Shown here one piece after another: positions 26,077-35,093 of a stretch of DNA of 64,000 nucleotides. Origin of the DNA: Putridiphycobacter sp045107045 (GTDB lineage: Bacteria > Bacteroidota > Bacteroidia > Flavobacteriales_D > Crocinitomicaceae). The notes under the pieces are model-generated. The model saw nothing but the letters and a program-made list of their open reading frames with translations, made no database searches and was not told the DNA's origin. Made by a program: the position numbers and the translations under genes. The first letter of the stretch is position 1. Every line of letters begins with the position of its first letter. Location of the stretch: the NCBI GenBank assembly GCA_045107045.1, contig JBGCFR010000020.1, positions 18,202 through 82,201 of the forward strand, written 5' to 3'.

Positions 26077-27387
26077 TTAATACACATCCTTATTCCTCAA
26101 AAATAACAGATCAAATATTGTTTTGGAGATAATAGAAATGTCTTTAGCTAATGACCAATTTTTTATATAGATCAGGTCAACTTTAACCCGTTGGGTCATA
26201 GTAGATTTCTTAGCAGTTTCACCTCGCAATCCTGAGACTTGAGAAAGCCCTGTAATACCAGGTTTTACAAGTAATCTGCTGTCATAATTACTAATTTGAG
26301 AACCAAATTGATCATTCAATAATTTAGGATGAGGACGTGGTCCAACTACTGACATTTCTCCTAAAAATACATTGACAAATTGCGGTAATTCATCAATACT
26401 AGTTTTTCTAATGAATCGTCCAATTTTCGTTATTCTATCGTCATTTTTTGTCGCTTGCTTCTCTGAACTTGTCACTTTCATTGATCTAAATTTTAAACAA
26501 GTAAAGTATTTCCCCTCTCTTCCAGCACGTGGTTGTTTATATAGAATAGGCCCTCTAGATCCTATTTTTATTAGAATTCCAACTATTATCCAGACCCACC
26601 ATAAAACGGTCAAAATGATTATTGATGAGAAAATAATATCGAAAATTCGTTTAAAAATTAAGTTTTTTCTATCAATAAGTGGAAAGTCCTCAAGACCTAG
26701 TTCAGAGTAAAACAATAGTGATTCTGCTCCAACTGCAAAATTTTTATCGTCATCAACAATATCAGAAACAACATGAATGTTAACACCATAGTGAAGTGCT
26801 AACCCAAGTAGTTGAGACAATTCATTTTGATTTACACTTTTGGCGGAGCAATAAACTTCGTTTAAATGTCTATTAATAATTAAGCCTCTTAAAAAATCAA
26901 AATCTAACTCATTAGACTGACCTTCAAAAACGTAACCATGGCTTTTCGACTTTAAAAAATTGTTTTTTATGCTTGTCATAATTGGAGAGTTTCCAATCAT
27001 ATAAAACCGGTTAAACCCACGACCGACTATACGGTAAAGTCTTAAAATAAAAACGAAAAGAATTCTGCTAGCAAATGCAGATAATATAATTAGTGGCGCA
27101 AAGAGCTGTGGTTTATAGTTAAAAAAAGACATTAGGATTAACCCAAGAGTCCATATGGCTAAAAATGTCACATACTGCTTTATGGTTAGTATTAGCAATT
27201 GGTAGTAGCTTATAAATCTTCTTGAGGCAATTTTTGGGTAATTAATAAAATTTGAAACAAACCATATAATAGCAAGAAAATGCAATTGTGCTACATTGAA
27301 AAATAGCCCAACTCCACATATCAGTAATAGGTCAAAGCAGATACATGCAATGAAATAATGAAAGTATTTAATTGAGGTGCGATTCAT
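26077..27387 (-). CDS. Polyprenyl-phosphate hexose-1-phosphate transferase (WcaJ type)
   Basis: 436 residues. Four N-terminal membrane helices (about 10-110) and a CoA-binding-like domain (about 120-225) precede the bacterial sugar-transferase domain. That domain shows the membrane segment before KRIFDIIFS, KFRSM, FIRKTSIDELPQFVNVFLGEMSVVGPRPH and KPGITGLSQVSG. Such enzymes load the first sugar phosphate onto undecaprenyl phosphate and so start synthesis of a surface polysaccharide. It is divergent from, and 124 bp away from, the nucleotidyltransferase gene and marks the left border of the glycan locus. Confidence 0.92.
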   Translation of the reverse strand: MNRTSIKYFHYFIACICFDLLLICGVGLFFNVAQLHFLAIIWFVSNFINYPKIASRRFISYYQLLILTIKQYVTFLAIWTLGLILMSFFNYKPQLFAPLIILSAFASRILFVFILRLYRIVGRGFNRFYMIGNSPIMTSIKNNFLKSKSHGYVFEGQSNELDFDFLRGLIINRHLNEVYCSAKSVNQNELSQLLGLALHYGVNIHVVSDIVDDDKNFAVGAESLLFYSELGLEDFPLIDRKNLIFKRIFDIIFSSIIILTVLWWVWIIVGILIKIGSRGPILYKQPRAGREGKYFTCLKFRSMKVTSSEKQATKNDDRITKIGRFIRKTSIDELPQFVNVFLGEMSVVGPRPHPKLLNDQFGSQISNYDSRLLVKPGITGLSQVSGLRGETAKKSTMTQRVKVDLIYIKNWSLAKDISIISKTIFDLLFLRNKDVY

Positions 27388-27511
27388 TTATATTATTCTA
27401 TACGCAGAATGAACAAAGGAAGTAAAAAATATTTCATTTTTTTAAAATCAACCAATCATAATTTCAAGTTTAAATAAGTAACTTCACCTTTCCAACAAAA
27501 AACTAAAATAG

Positions 27512-28393
27512 TTGACAACAGCCATCTTAAAGAGTATTGCCTATTTTGATATTTTCAATCATCCACTACACATAAATGAGTTAAACAATTTGTGTCAAGA
27601 AAACAACAATACCATTTCATCTTCTTTAAACACCCTTATTCAAGACAAAACTTTATTTCAATATAACGATTATTATAGTCTACAAACCAATGTTGAATCT
27701 TTAGTAAATGAAAGGGAGTCCAAAACTGCTGCTGCACAAAAGTATTTAACAAAATTACCTCGTTACGCCAAAATAATTAAAGCATTCCCGTATGTTAAAG
27801 GTATTGGCGTCTCAGGATCCTTATCAAAAAACGTTATGCATAATGATGGTGACATAGATTATTTTATCATTACTTCTCCAAATCGCTTATGGATTTGCAG
27901 AACTTTCTTGATTGCATTTAAAAAGATTGTACTTTTTAATTCAAAAAAGTACTTTTGTGTTAACTATTTCGTTGATACCAATAATCTTGAAATAAGGGAT
28001 AAGAATATGTTCACCGCCATTGAAACCTCCTTTCTTCTTCCTGTATTCAACCATGAATTGATTCATGAATTTAAAACCAAAAATAATTGGTCAAAAACAT
28101 TTATCAATCAATTTGAACATCCTATGGTAAGCAATGACATTAGAAATAGAACTGGATTAAAGAATATAGTTCAGTGGATGTTTAAAGGGCAATTTGGAGA
28201 TAAGTTAGACCTATATTTAATGAAATTTACCTATCGGAAATGGCAAAAAAAATTCAAGGACTTTGATATGACAAAATTTGAATTGACTATGAGAACTAAT
28301 CGTGGTGTATCTAAACATCACCCAAGAGATTTTCAGAACCGAGTGTTGAAATCTTACACTGAAAAATTAATAGAATTAGGTATTAACGAATGA
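27512..28393 (+). CDS. Winged-helix plus nucleotidyltransferase-fold protein
   Basis: 293 residues. The start is TTG, directly after an in-frame TAG, and no ATG precedes the conserved part. Residues 1-60 look like a winged helix (ILKSIAYFDIF, INELNNLC, L..LIQDKTLFQYNDYYSL). Residues 95-160 have the nucleotidyltransferase signature: Gly102-Ser103, then D.D at Asp114 and Asp116 (GDIDYF). The remaining helical part is unassigned. It may transfer a nucleotide to a small molecule or protein, or be an antitoxin-like relative; nothing confirms catalysis. Its stop overlaps the next radical SAM gene by four bases, so the two are coupled. Confidence 0.75.
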   Translation: MTTAILKSIAYFDIFNHPLHINELNNLCQENNNTISSSLNTLIQDKTLFQYNDYYSLQTNVESLVNERESKTAAAQKYLTKLPRYAKIIKAFPYVKGIGVSGSLSKNVMHNDGDIDYFIITSPNRLWICRTFLIAFKKIVLFNSKKYFCVNYFVDTNNLEIRDKNMFTAIETSFLLPVFNHELIHEFKTKNNWSKTFINQFEHPMVSNDIRNRTGLKNIVQWMFKGQFGDKLDLYLMKFTYRKWQKKFKDFDMTKFELTMRTNRGVSKHHPRDFQNRVLKSYTEKLIELGINE

Positions 28394-29811
28394 ATGTTCT
28401 TTTTACTCATAGCTACTTTTTAAAGTTCGATCCAAAACAATTTGAACTCAGTAAACCCTATCCACCTCTAGGAACAATTTTAGCTGCCTCAGTTGTAAGA
28501 AAGGCTGGATTTAAGGTTAGTTTTTTTGATACTTACTTTGCAAATTCGCCAAACAAAATTTTGGCCCAAATAGAAGACAAACAACAGCAAGTGCTAGTCA
28601 TTTATGATGATGGTTTTAACTATCTCACAAAAATGTGCTTAACCAAAATGAGAACTGCTGCCTATGACATGACAGCCATGGCAAAGGCAAATGGAATGAT
28701 TGTTATTGTAGCGAGTAGTGACTCGACAGATCATTTTGAATCATATTTGGAGAAAGGGGCTGATTATATTGTTTTGGGAGAGGGAGAGCAATCATTATTA
28801 GACCTACTAAACAGTTTAAAGCAAGACATTAAGCCCAGTGAAATAGCTGGCATTGCTTATCTAGAGGATGAGAAACCAGTCAAAACTACTCCACGTCCAA
28901 TATTGACCGACCTTGACAGCCTTCCCTTACCAGCTTGGGATTTAATTGATATTAAACCATATCAAAAAGCGTGGCAACAACACGGCTATTTTTCAATCAA
29001 TTTAGCAACAACCAGAGGCTGTCCATACAAATGCAATTGGTGTGCAAAACCTATTTATGGTAATAGATACAATAGTCGGTCTCCTGAACATGTGGTCAAT
29101 GAAATAAAACTAATGCAGTCTTTATTTAAATTCGATCATATTTGGTTTGGAGATGATATTTTTGGTTTAAAACCAAGTTGGGTGCAAGACTATAATAGTG
29201 TTCTTAAAAAAAATGAAATAAACATCCCGTATAAAATTCAATCAAGAGCCGATTTATTGCTGAAAGATGACACAATTGACAACTTAGCTGAATCTGGTTG
29301 TGATGAAGTTTGGATTGGTGCAGAAAGTGGGTCTCAAAAAATATTAAATGCCATGGATAAAGGCACCAGTTTGGCTCAAATTGAAACTTGCACAAAACTG
29401 ATGCAAAGTAAAGGTTTAAAGCCCTGCTTTTTTCTTCAGTTTGGTTATTTAGGTGAAGATTGGACTGATATTAAAGCAACATTAAACATGTTGTTTACTT
29501 TAATGCCTCATGACATAGGTGTCTCTGTTTCTTATCCATTGCCAGGTACAAAGTTTTATGATATTGTGAAAAGTCAGCTAAGCGAAAAAACCAATTGGGA
29601 AGATTCTGATGAGTTATTAATGATGTATAAAAGTACATTCTCCCCAAAATTCTATAAAGTATTACACCGATTTATTCATAAACGGTTCCGTCAAAAACAG
29701 ACAGAAGTTAAAATGAAAAAAGGGAATTTTAAGAACTTACTAAAATGGGGCTATCATAAATTAACATCTAATTTATTGTATGGTTATTTACTAGCTATGA
29801 AGGGACGTTAG
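28390..29811 (+). CDS. Cobalamin-binding-domain radical SAM protein (1)
   Basis: 473 residues. The N-terminal 140 residues look like the Rossmann-like B12-binding domain of class B radical SAM enzymes (YPPLGTILAA, GADYIVLGEGEQSL), without a clear DxHxxG. The radical SAM core has Cys211, Cys215 and Cys218 (RGCPYKCNWC), and VWIGAESGSQKILNAMDKG is the usual SAM-contact region. Members of this class methylate unactivated carbon or phosphorus, or catalyse other rearrangements. It is a close relative of the protein at 41730-43106 in domain order and motifs. Its 3' end overlaps the convergent methyltransferase gene by 17 bp. Confidence 0.85.
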   Translation: MNVLFTHSYFLKFDPKQFELSKPYPPLGTILAASVVRKAGFKVSFFDTYFANSPNKILAQIEDKQQQVLVIYDDGFNYLTKMCLTKMRTAAYDMTAMAKANGMIVIVASSDSTDHFESYLEKGADYIVLGEGEQSLLDLLNSLKQDIKPSEIAGIAYLEDEKPVKTTPRPILTDLDSLPLPAWDLIDIKPYQKAWQQHGYFSINLATTRGCPYKCNWCAKPIYGNRYNSRSPEHVVNEIKLMQSLFKFDHIWFGDDIFGLKPSWVQDYNSVLKKNEINIPYKIQSRADLLLKDDTIDNLAESGCDEVWIGAESGSQKILNAMDKGTSLAQIETCTKLMQSKGLKPCFFLQFGYLGEDWTDIKATLNMLFTLMPHDIGVSVSYPLPGTKFYDIVKSQLSEKTNWEDSDELLMMYKSTFSPKFYKVLHRFIHKRFRQKQTEVKMKKGNFKNLLKWGYHKLTSNLLYGYLLAMKGR

Positions 29812-30469
29812 AGCTGATTAGTTGAAAAATATAGTTTAATTCACCATGTCTCTTCTGCTCTTTAATCGCGACTAACGAAATATTGTGACGTAATGCCAAG
29901 TTTTGAATGTTTTCTATATCACAATCTTCAGATAAAATCATGACTACTTTCTTTTGGCTAATTTTCTGTTTTGATAATTGGTCGAATAAATTTTTAAAGT
30001 AGGCGAAGTCTTTACCACAAAACCAAGCCTTTTCAGCATCATTTTCAGGGTCTTTAGGATAATATGGGGGATTGATCACTATATAATCAAATTCAAATTT
30101 CTTTAAATCCGTAAATAAATCAGATTTCATAGCTTGAATTTTAACATTGTTTTTCGTAGCGTTGTAAAGTGCATTTTCTAATGCTTTGTCATTGATATCA
30201 GACGCGACAACATTGGCTCCCTTTTTTGCAGCAAAGCAACTGATAATACCAGTACCACATCCTAGCTCCAAAAAATTTAAGTTTTCTATCTTTTCAGTTT
30301 CTAAAAACTCCAAAAGCAGCTTTGTACTTATGGTAAAATGAGGAAAAAAAACAGTTGGAAAAACTTTTATCTTAAGGTCTTTGTAACGGTATGATCTTGG
30401 TTTTTTAAAGTAATGTTTGACAAAGAAACGAAGAAACGGGCTCAGTAATTTGGCGGGAATTCTTCTCAT
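29795..30469 (-). CDS. SAM-dependent methyltransferase with NPPY motif
   Basis: 224 residues from the ATG at 30469, which directly follows the stop of the upstream radical SAM gene; an ATG at 30493 would create a 23-bp overlap. Motif I is FLELGCGTGIISCFAA and the strand-2 end is VVASDIND. The catalytic-type NPPYYPKDPEND resembles HemK/PrmC and small-domain N-methyltransferases, which act on amide or amino groups. A pathway role in glycan or lipid modification is inferred from the neighbours. Confidence 0.82.
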   Translation of the reverse strand: MRRIPAKLLSPFLRFFVKHYFKKPRSYRYKDLKIKVFPTVFFPHFTISTKLLLEFLETEKIENLNFLELGCGTGIISCFAAKKGANVVASDINDKALENALYNATKNNVKIQAMKSDLFTDLKKFEFDYIVINPPYYPKDPENDAEKAWFCGKDFAYFKNLFDQLSKQKISQKKVVMILSEDCDIENIQNLALRHNISLVAIKEQKRHGELNYIFQLISSNVPS

Positions 30470-30470
30470 T

Positions 30471-31985
30471 TTATTCACTTTGGAAGCCTTCAATTTCTGG
30501 CTGACGATACTTCCATATTTTATGGAAAATTTTTATGTCATATGGTAATTTATAAAATCCAGAATGATACCTCCAACTTGAAATTGTCTTTAATATACCC
30601 TTTTTTATGGGGGTTAACTTATAGTCCGAGCTCGTTGGATGGTAACCATTTAACACCGTTTCAAAATTTCTGATTTTATCAACCATTTTCGAGGTCAACC
30701 ATGGCGTTAACGGATTCTTTCTGAGGTCAAAATTTTCCCAAGATGGATTTAACCAATCTTCAAGATGAGTAGGGAATTCAAAACCCGCTTTTGTTATTTG
30801 GTCATACAACTCCGACCCTTCAGTCGGAACTGGGCTGTAGAGGTATATAATAATTTCAGTTGCTGGATTTAGTCGTTTAATTTTTTTAATAAATTGAATA
30901 TCAGAATCAATTTGAGCCATTACTTTAGCTTCATTATCTCCTGGCATTCCAAGTACAAAAGAATATTCCGGGATGATATTAAATTGCTTTAAACGAACGG
31001 CAAACTTCTCGATTTGCTCCGCTGTTTGAGTGCCACCCTTATCCATTTGCTTTAACACTTCATCACTTCCTGTTTCGGCTCCAAAAAATATCATTTTGCA
31101 ACCTGCATCACTCATCAATTGTAAATCGTCATCTGAATATTTATCTAAAGTATCAATTCTCCCTTCGCCCCACCATTTAATATTATCGTTTAATACTAAC
31201 TTCGAAAATTCGACAACCCGTTTTTTAGAGGTGAAAAAGTTATTATCATGAAATTCCACGGCATCAATACCATACTTTTCTTTCAATTCCTTTATGTCCT
31301 TATACATGTTTTCAGCAGACTTCCCCTTCCATCTCGCATTATAAATCGGAACCACTGCACAAAATGAACATGTAAAAGGACAACCAAAGCTTGAATGGTA
31401 AGCCATGGTCTTTCGACCCATAAAAGTCTTTGCTAAATAGTTATTAATCGGATATTGCTGATTAAAAGTGGAATAAGGCAGCGGAGGTAAAGTGTCTTGA
31501 TCTAATAATTCTTCTTTTTTTGTTTTAACAACGACCCCGTCTTCTAAATAAATTAAATTTCGAACTTCTTTAATTGACAAGTTTTGTTTCCATGCATTAA
31601 GCAAACTAGGAAATGCTTGATCTCCTGGTCCTGCAACTATTGCATCTACAAAGCCACTGCTTAAAACCACTTGATATTGATTGGTAGCAAAATAGCCTCC
31701 CCAAATAATTTTTACAGTTGGATAATTCTCCCTTACTTTTTTACTAAATGGAATAGCTTCGCGAAGCTGAGGCCCTGGCATTACAGTACAACCAAAATAA
31801 TGCACAGTGTTATTCTTTAAAATATCATCTATTCTCTTCCACGGATCGACTTCTAAATTTCCATCAACATAAATAACATTGTATTCAGCCTCAATTGAAG
31901 CACCTACTTGAAGAATAGAATTTGGGACTCTATGTTTCCATTTTCCACTTCTAGGATTAAATAAAATGACAGTTTGTTTTACCAT
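30471..31985 (-). CDS. Cobalamin-binding-domain radical SAM protein (2)
   Basis: 504 residues from the ATG at 31985 (MVKQTVILFNP is a typical beginning; an ATG 18 bases earlier is also possible). The B12-binding-like domain covers about 1-145 (KIIWGGYFATNQ, FVDAIVAGPGDQ). The radical SAM cluster ligands are Cys202, Cys206 and Cys209 (GCPFTCSFC), followed by MIFFGAETGSDEVLKQMDKG. The C-terminal 130 residues are helical. It shares an operon with the NPPY methyltransferase. A -7 box lies 27 bases upstream. Confidence 0.85.
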   Translation of the reverse strand: MVKQTVILFNPRSGKWKHRVPNSILQVGASIEAEYNVIYVDGNLEVDPWKRIDDILKNNTVHYFGCTVMPGPQLREAIPFSKKVRENYPTVKIIWGGYFATNQYQVVLSSGFVDAIVAGPGDQAFPSLLNAWKQNLSIKEVRNLIYLEDGVVVKTKKEELLDQDTLPPLPYSTFNQQYPINNYLAKTFMGRKTMAYHSSFGCPFTCSFCAVVPIYNARWKGKSAENMYKDIKELKEKYGIDAVEFHDNNFFTSKKRVVEFSKLVLNDNIKWWGEGRIDTLDKYSDDDLQLMSDAGCKMIFFGAETGSDEVLKQMDKGGTQTAEQIEKFAVRLKQFNIIPEYSFVLGMPGDNEAKVMAQIDSDIQFIKKIKRLNPATEIIIYLYSPVPTEGSELYDQITKAGFEFPTHLEDWLNPSWENFDLRKNPLTPWLTSKMVDKIRNFETVLNGYHPTSSDYKLTPIKKGILKTISSWRYHSGFYKLPYDIKIFHKIWKYRQPEIEGFQSE

Positions 31986-32012
31986 TATTGTATCAGAAAG
32001 CAATCAGCTTTT

Positions 32013-32020
32013 CAAATATA
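32013..32020 (-). promoter_or_regulatory. -7 box (TATATTTG) of the radical SAM (2)/methyltransferase operon
   Basis: Perfect TAnnTTTG on the minus strand, 27 bases before the ATG at 31985. It faces an identical box for the opposite gene 96 bases away; the palindrome ATTCTAGAAT (32056-32065) lies between them. Confidence 0.45.
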
Positions 32021-32116
32021 GGCTTTTGTTTTAGAAACAGAATAATTGTTTTACTATTCTAGAATTTCATTTCAATAATCATATTCTTTTTTATTTAAAA
32101 TTTCAGTAATAAAAAA

Positions 32117-32124
32117 TATATTTG
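32117..32124 (+). promoter_or_regulatory. -7 box (TATATTTG) of the haem-motif lipoprotein gene
   Basis: Perfect TAnnTTTG ten bases before the ATG at 32135, identical in sequence to the divergent box at 32013-32020. Confidence 0.45.
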
Positions 32125-32134
32125 TCAAACTAAA

Positions 32135-33277
32135 ATGAGACAATATCAATTTTCAAAATTAACATTAAAGCACCTCGTTTTTATTTGTTTGATGGTTCCA
32201 CTTGTATTAGGGTGCAGAAAAGACAATCTAGAAGTTCTAAACAAATCGATCATTAGTTTAAGGTGGGTTAAATCATACCCTGATGAGACGATTGATGATG
32301 CTGTTACTGGTTTAAAATGGGCACTCTCTTATATTGGAGCCAAATATTTTGACGACCAGAGTATAAAGATTATTGATAATATTATTCATGTCAACATTAG
32401 CCTTCTTGGTTTTTCTGCTGAATCAATTATTCAATTACAGCTACTCAATAAAAAATTTAAATCAACTGAATCATTTAAACACTATCAAAGTATAGACCTA
32501 GGTCGCTATATAACCTGTTTAATTGGTGCATCAGAGCATTATTACGCTTTTGTAAATCAACCCGAAAATTTGAATGAGTTAACTAAACAATATACGCTTT
32601 CCGATAAAGCTGGATATGTTAATAAGTCTAGTGTTTCTCCAAAAGATCGGGCCATTAGATTTTCAAGTCAATTTGGACTAAATCAAATTTTTATAGCTGA
32701 AGAAATTGATAAAGTAACTGGAGAACTATTAGAGTACGAAACCATAAATTTAATGCCAAATGGGCAATTAAGATTTGGCGTCTATGACACAGAAGGGAAG
32801 CTCATCAATTCTGCCAGTCCAGATGTTAGTAACGCGGGAAAGCCCGCCAAATGTCTTTGGTGCCATGAGTCTACGCTTTTACCTCTTTTTGCAAACCAAG
32901 ATAACTTCCCTAATTTCCTTCCTTTTATATCTTTCAGGGATAGTTTAACTCTTTTTAATAAAGGACTTTTGAATAGTCAAAGTGGATTAAGCAAGGGTGT
33001 CGATTTCTCGAAAAAAGCAAGGCATGAATTAACTGAATTACAATACATCTCATTTATGGAGCCTTCGTTAGAACGACTTGTAATTGAATGGCAAATGTCG
33101 GAAAAAGAAGTTTTAGACCGGGTAAATGGTTTGTTATCTCATCAGAATCATGAATTTAAATTTTTAGGAGATTTATATGATAGAAATGACATTGAAGAAT
33201 TAGCCCCACATAAAAGTCTCAGCGTTTCTTCAAGTGTCAGAGAAAAATCAATAATTGAAGTGAATCATTTGAATTAA
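32135..33277 (+). CDS. Lipoprotein with a single CXXCH haem-binding motif
   Basis: 380 residues. The lipoprotein signal ends VLGC (Cys27). The rest matches no family I recognise, except for one c-type haem attachment motif, KCLWCHES at residues 240-244. Candidate distal Met residues lie in YISFMEPS and WQMSEKE. The haem would face the periplasm. A mono-haem lipoprotein inside a glycan locus is unusual; an electron-transfer role for a periplasmic oxidation is possible, but CXXCH can also bind metal or form a disulfide. It stands alone between two divergent blocks. Confidence 0.7.
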   Translation: MRQYQFSKLTLKHLVFICLMVPLVLGCRKDNLEVLNKSIISLRWVKSYPDETIDDAVTGLKWALSYIGAKYFDDQSIKIIDNIIHVNISLLGFSAESIIQLQLLNKKFKSTESFKHYQSIDLGRYITCLIGASEHYYAFVNQPENLNELTKQYTLSDKAGYVNKSSVSPKDRAIRFSSQFGLNQIFIAEEIDKVTGELLEYETINLMPNGQLRFGVYDTEGKLINSASPDVSNAGKPAKCLWCHESTLLPLFANQDNFPNFLPFISFRDSLTLFNKGLLNSQSGLSKGVDFSKKARHELTELQYISFMEPSLERLVIEWQMSEKEVLDRVNGLLSHQNHEFKFLGDLYDRNDIEELAPHKSLSVSSSVREKSIIEVNHLN

Positions 33278-33599
33278 GTTATAGTCCAATTTATGCTTTT
33301 TTGCTAGTGCAATTCAAAAGTTGTTCTTAGTGTCCGATTCAATTGAATTTATGTGAAACGAATTACAAATAGTAAAGTACATAAAAATAATTCTATTATC
33401 TTTAATCTTTTCTACAGCACAAAATTAGAAAATGGTTTCATACTCATTTTCACTTTAGTTTTAGAAAAGCAAGCAAACTCACAAAAAATATTTCTGAGTT
33501 AAAAATTATGCTATCAAAAGTGCTAATTAGTATCTCTCAAAACTTGATATATTGAAAATAGTAATGGCATTTTACAGTAATGAGGTACTATAATATATT
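33278..33599. other. 322-bp region without a recognised gene
   Basis: Highly AT-rich. It holds the 12-bp palindrome ATTCAATTGAAT (33337-33348) and otherwise no RNA gene, terminator or small ORF that I can support. The promoter of the 33600 operon should lie at its right end, but no perfect -7 box was seen. Confidence 0.4.
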
Positions 33600-35087
33600 A
33601 TGAGTAATATTATTCAGAAATACAGTGTTTTGATACTATGTATTATTGGGTCATTTGTTCGACTCCTCTACGGCTATTTCTTTGAACCGTGGAATCAAGC
33701 CCCTGATCATTTAGCATGGGAATTAATTATAGAACAGGGAAGTTTTCGCTACGATCATCTGATCCATTATCCGCATGAAGGTGGCACGTTCTTGATTTCA
33801 TTACTTTGCCAGATTATTGAGCTGTTTACTAATGTCAGTTCACTTACTATATCTGCATTCCTAATTGATTTTACTGTCCGATTTGTCCAAATCATTATCG
33901 TTAAACGAGTATTTGATATGAAAATAGCTATTCTATTTGGCTTATGGACTATTTTAGCTACTCCATCTATTATTCCATGGGGTACTGTAAATTTTGGACT
34001 CCACGCCATTGCTAGCCTATTTCCCTTTCTACTTTTACTTCTTCTATCACAGAAAAAAGATTCATTACAACATCATTTTTACTGTGGCATTTTCTTAGGG
34101 GTAGCAATCTGGTTTTCTTATGCTAATATGATTTTAATTCCTGTTTACTTTTTATATCGTCTAATCAACCCTCAAGCTATTAAAAAATGGGTTTTTTCTA
34201 TCATAGGTTTAATAAGCATTTTAATCCTCCATTTATTGGTTAGACAGTTTTTAGATCCAGGTTTTCATTTGAATGAATTGGGCATTGCTTCAATAAGAGG
34301 TGTCGATTTCTCATTTGGTGATATCGATTTAATTGGGCGACTTTGGAACATACCTAAAGTGATTGCAAATGCAATAATTGCTTTACCAGGTTCTGATGGG
34401 CTTATGCCCAAGTTTCGACTAATTTATTATTTCTTTTTTGTATTAGCCTCTATCAGCATTATTGTACATCTGAAAGTAAATAATTTGCGCCAAAAGATTA
34501 CTCCAATATTGTCCATCATTGTGTTTTTCTTCCTTATTTATATTATAAGCCCTTTTTTCGACACAAGAGATCAAGGAAACTATGTTATATTTAGACATTT
34601 AACCTATATTATCCCTATGTTTTCTTTATTCATAATAATAGGACTCTCTTCTCTAAAATATAATATCATAGTTGTTGCATTTTTAGCCATTGGGATGATT
34701 AGATCTGGACAGCTTTTTACAGCTGAAAAGTTGCAAGTTAGTAGCGATATAACAAAGGCAACTGGTTGGATTATTGGCACAAAATTGGGGCACGATAAAA
34801 ATGGAATAGTAAATATTCTAAATGACAATCCAAAAAAGCGATCACTTTTAATTCAGGGTGTTGGATGGGGTATTAGCGCATCACTATTATTTGATAATGA
34901 TATTTTAGATAAAGTGAAAACAAATTCAAAAATTACAAGATTAGTCAAACTGATTTCAGAATACCCTATATCATTTCAAAGTGACCTTTTTAATGGAGTT
35001 AAATTTTCATTCAATCCTGAGTTAAGCCCGAAGTTAAATCCAGAATTACTATTAAAGATTGAGGATTCAGTTAGTATAAATGAATAA
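33600..35087 (+). CDS. Polytopic membrane protein, GT-C-like
   Basis: 495 residues with about ten membrane helices. An early charged loop (FEPWNQAPDHLAWELII, residues 28-45) resembles the first periplasmic loop of GT-C glycosyltransferases, where an acidic residue is catalytic. The roughly 110-residue C-terminal part is soluble. No GT family can be named with certainty, but the topology and locus suggest use of a polyprenyl-phosphate-linked sugar. The flavoprotein gene follows after six bases, indicating an operon. Confidence 0.65.
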   Translation: MSNIIQKYSVLILCIIGSFVRLLYGYFFEPWNQAPDHLAWELIIEQGSFRYDHLIHYPHEGGTFLISLLCQIIELFTNVSSLTISAFLIDFTVRFVQIIIVKRVFDMKIAILFGLWTILATPSIIPWGTVNFGLHAIASLFPFLLLLLLSQKKDSLQHHFYCGIFLGVAIWFSYANMILIPVYFLYRLINPQAIKKWVFSIIGLISILILHLLVRQFLDPGFHLNELGIASIRGVDFSFGDIDLIGRLWNIPKVIANAIIALPGSDGLMPKFRLIYYFFFVLASISIIVHLKVNNLRQKITPILSIIVFFFLIYIISPFFDTRDQGNYVIFRHLTYIIPMFSLFIIIGLSSLKYNIIVVAFLAIGMIRSGQLFTAEKLQVSSDITKATGWIIGTKLGHDKNGIVNILNDNPKKRSLLIQGVGWGISASLLFDNDILDKVKTNSKITRLVKLISEYPISFQSDLFNGVKFSFNPELSPKLNPELLLKIEDSVSINE

Positions 35088-35093
35088 TAGTGC

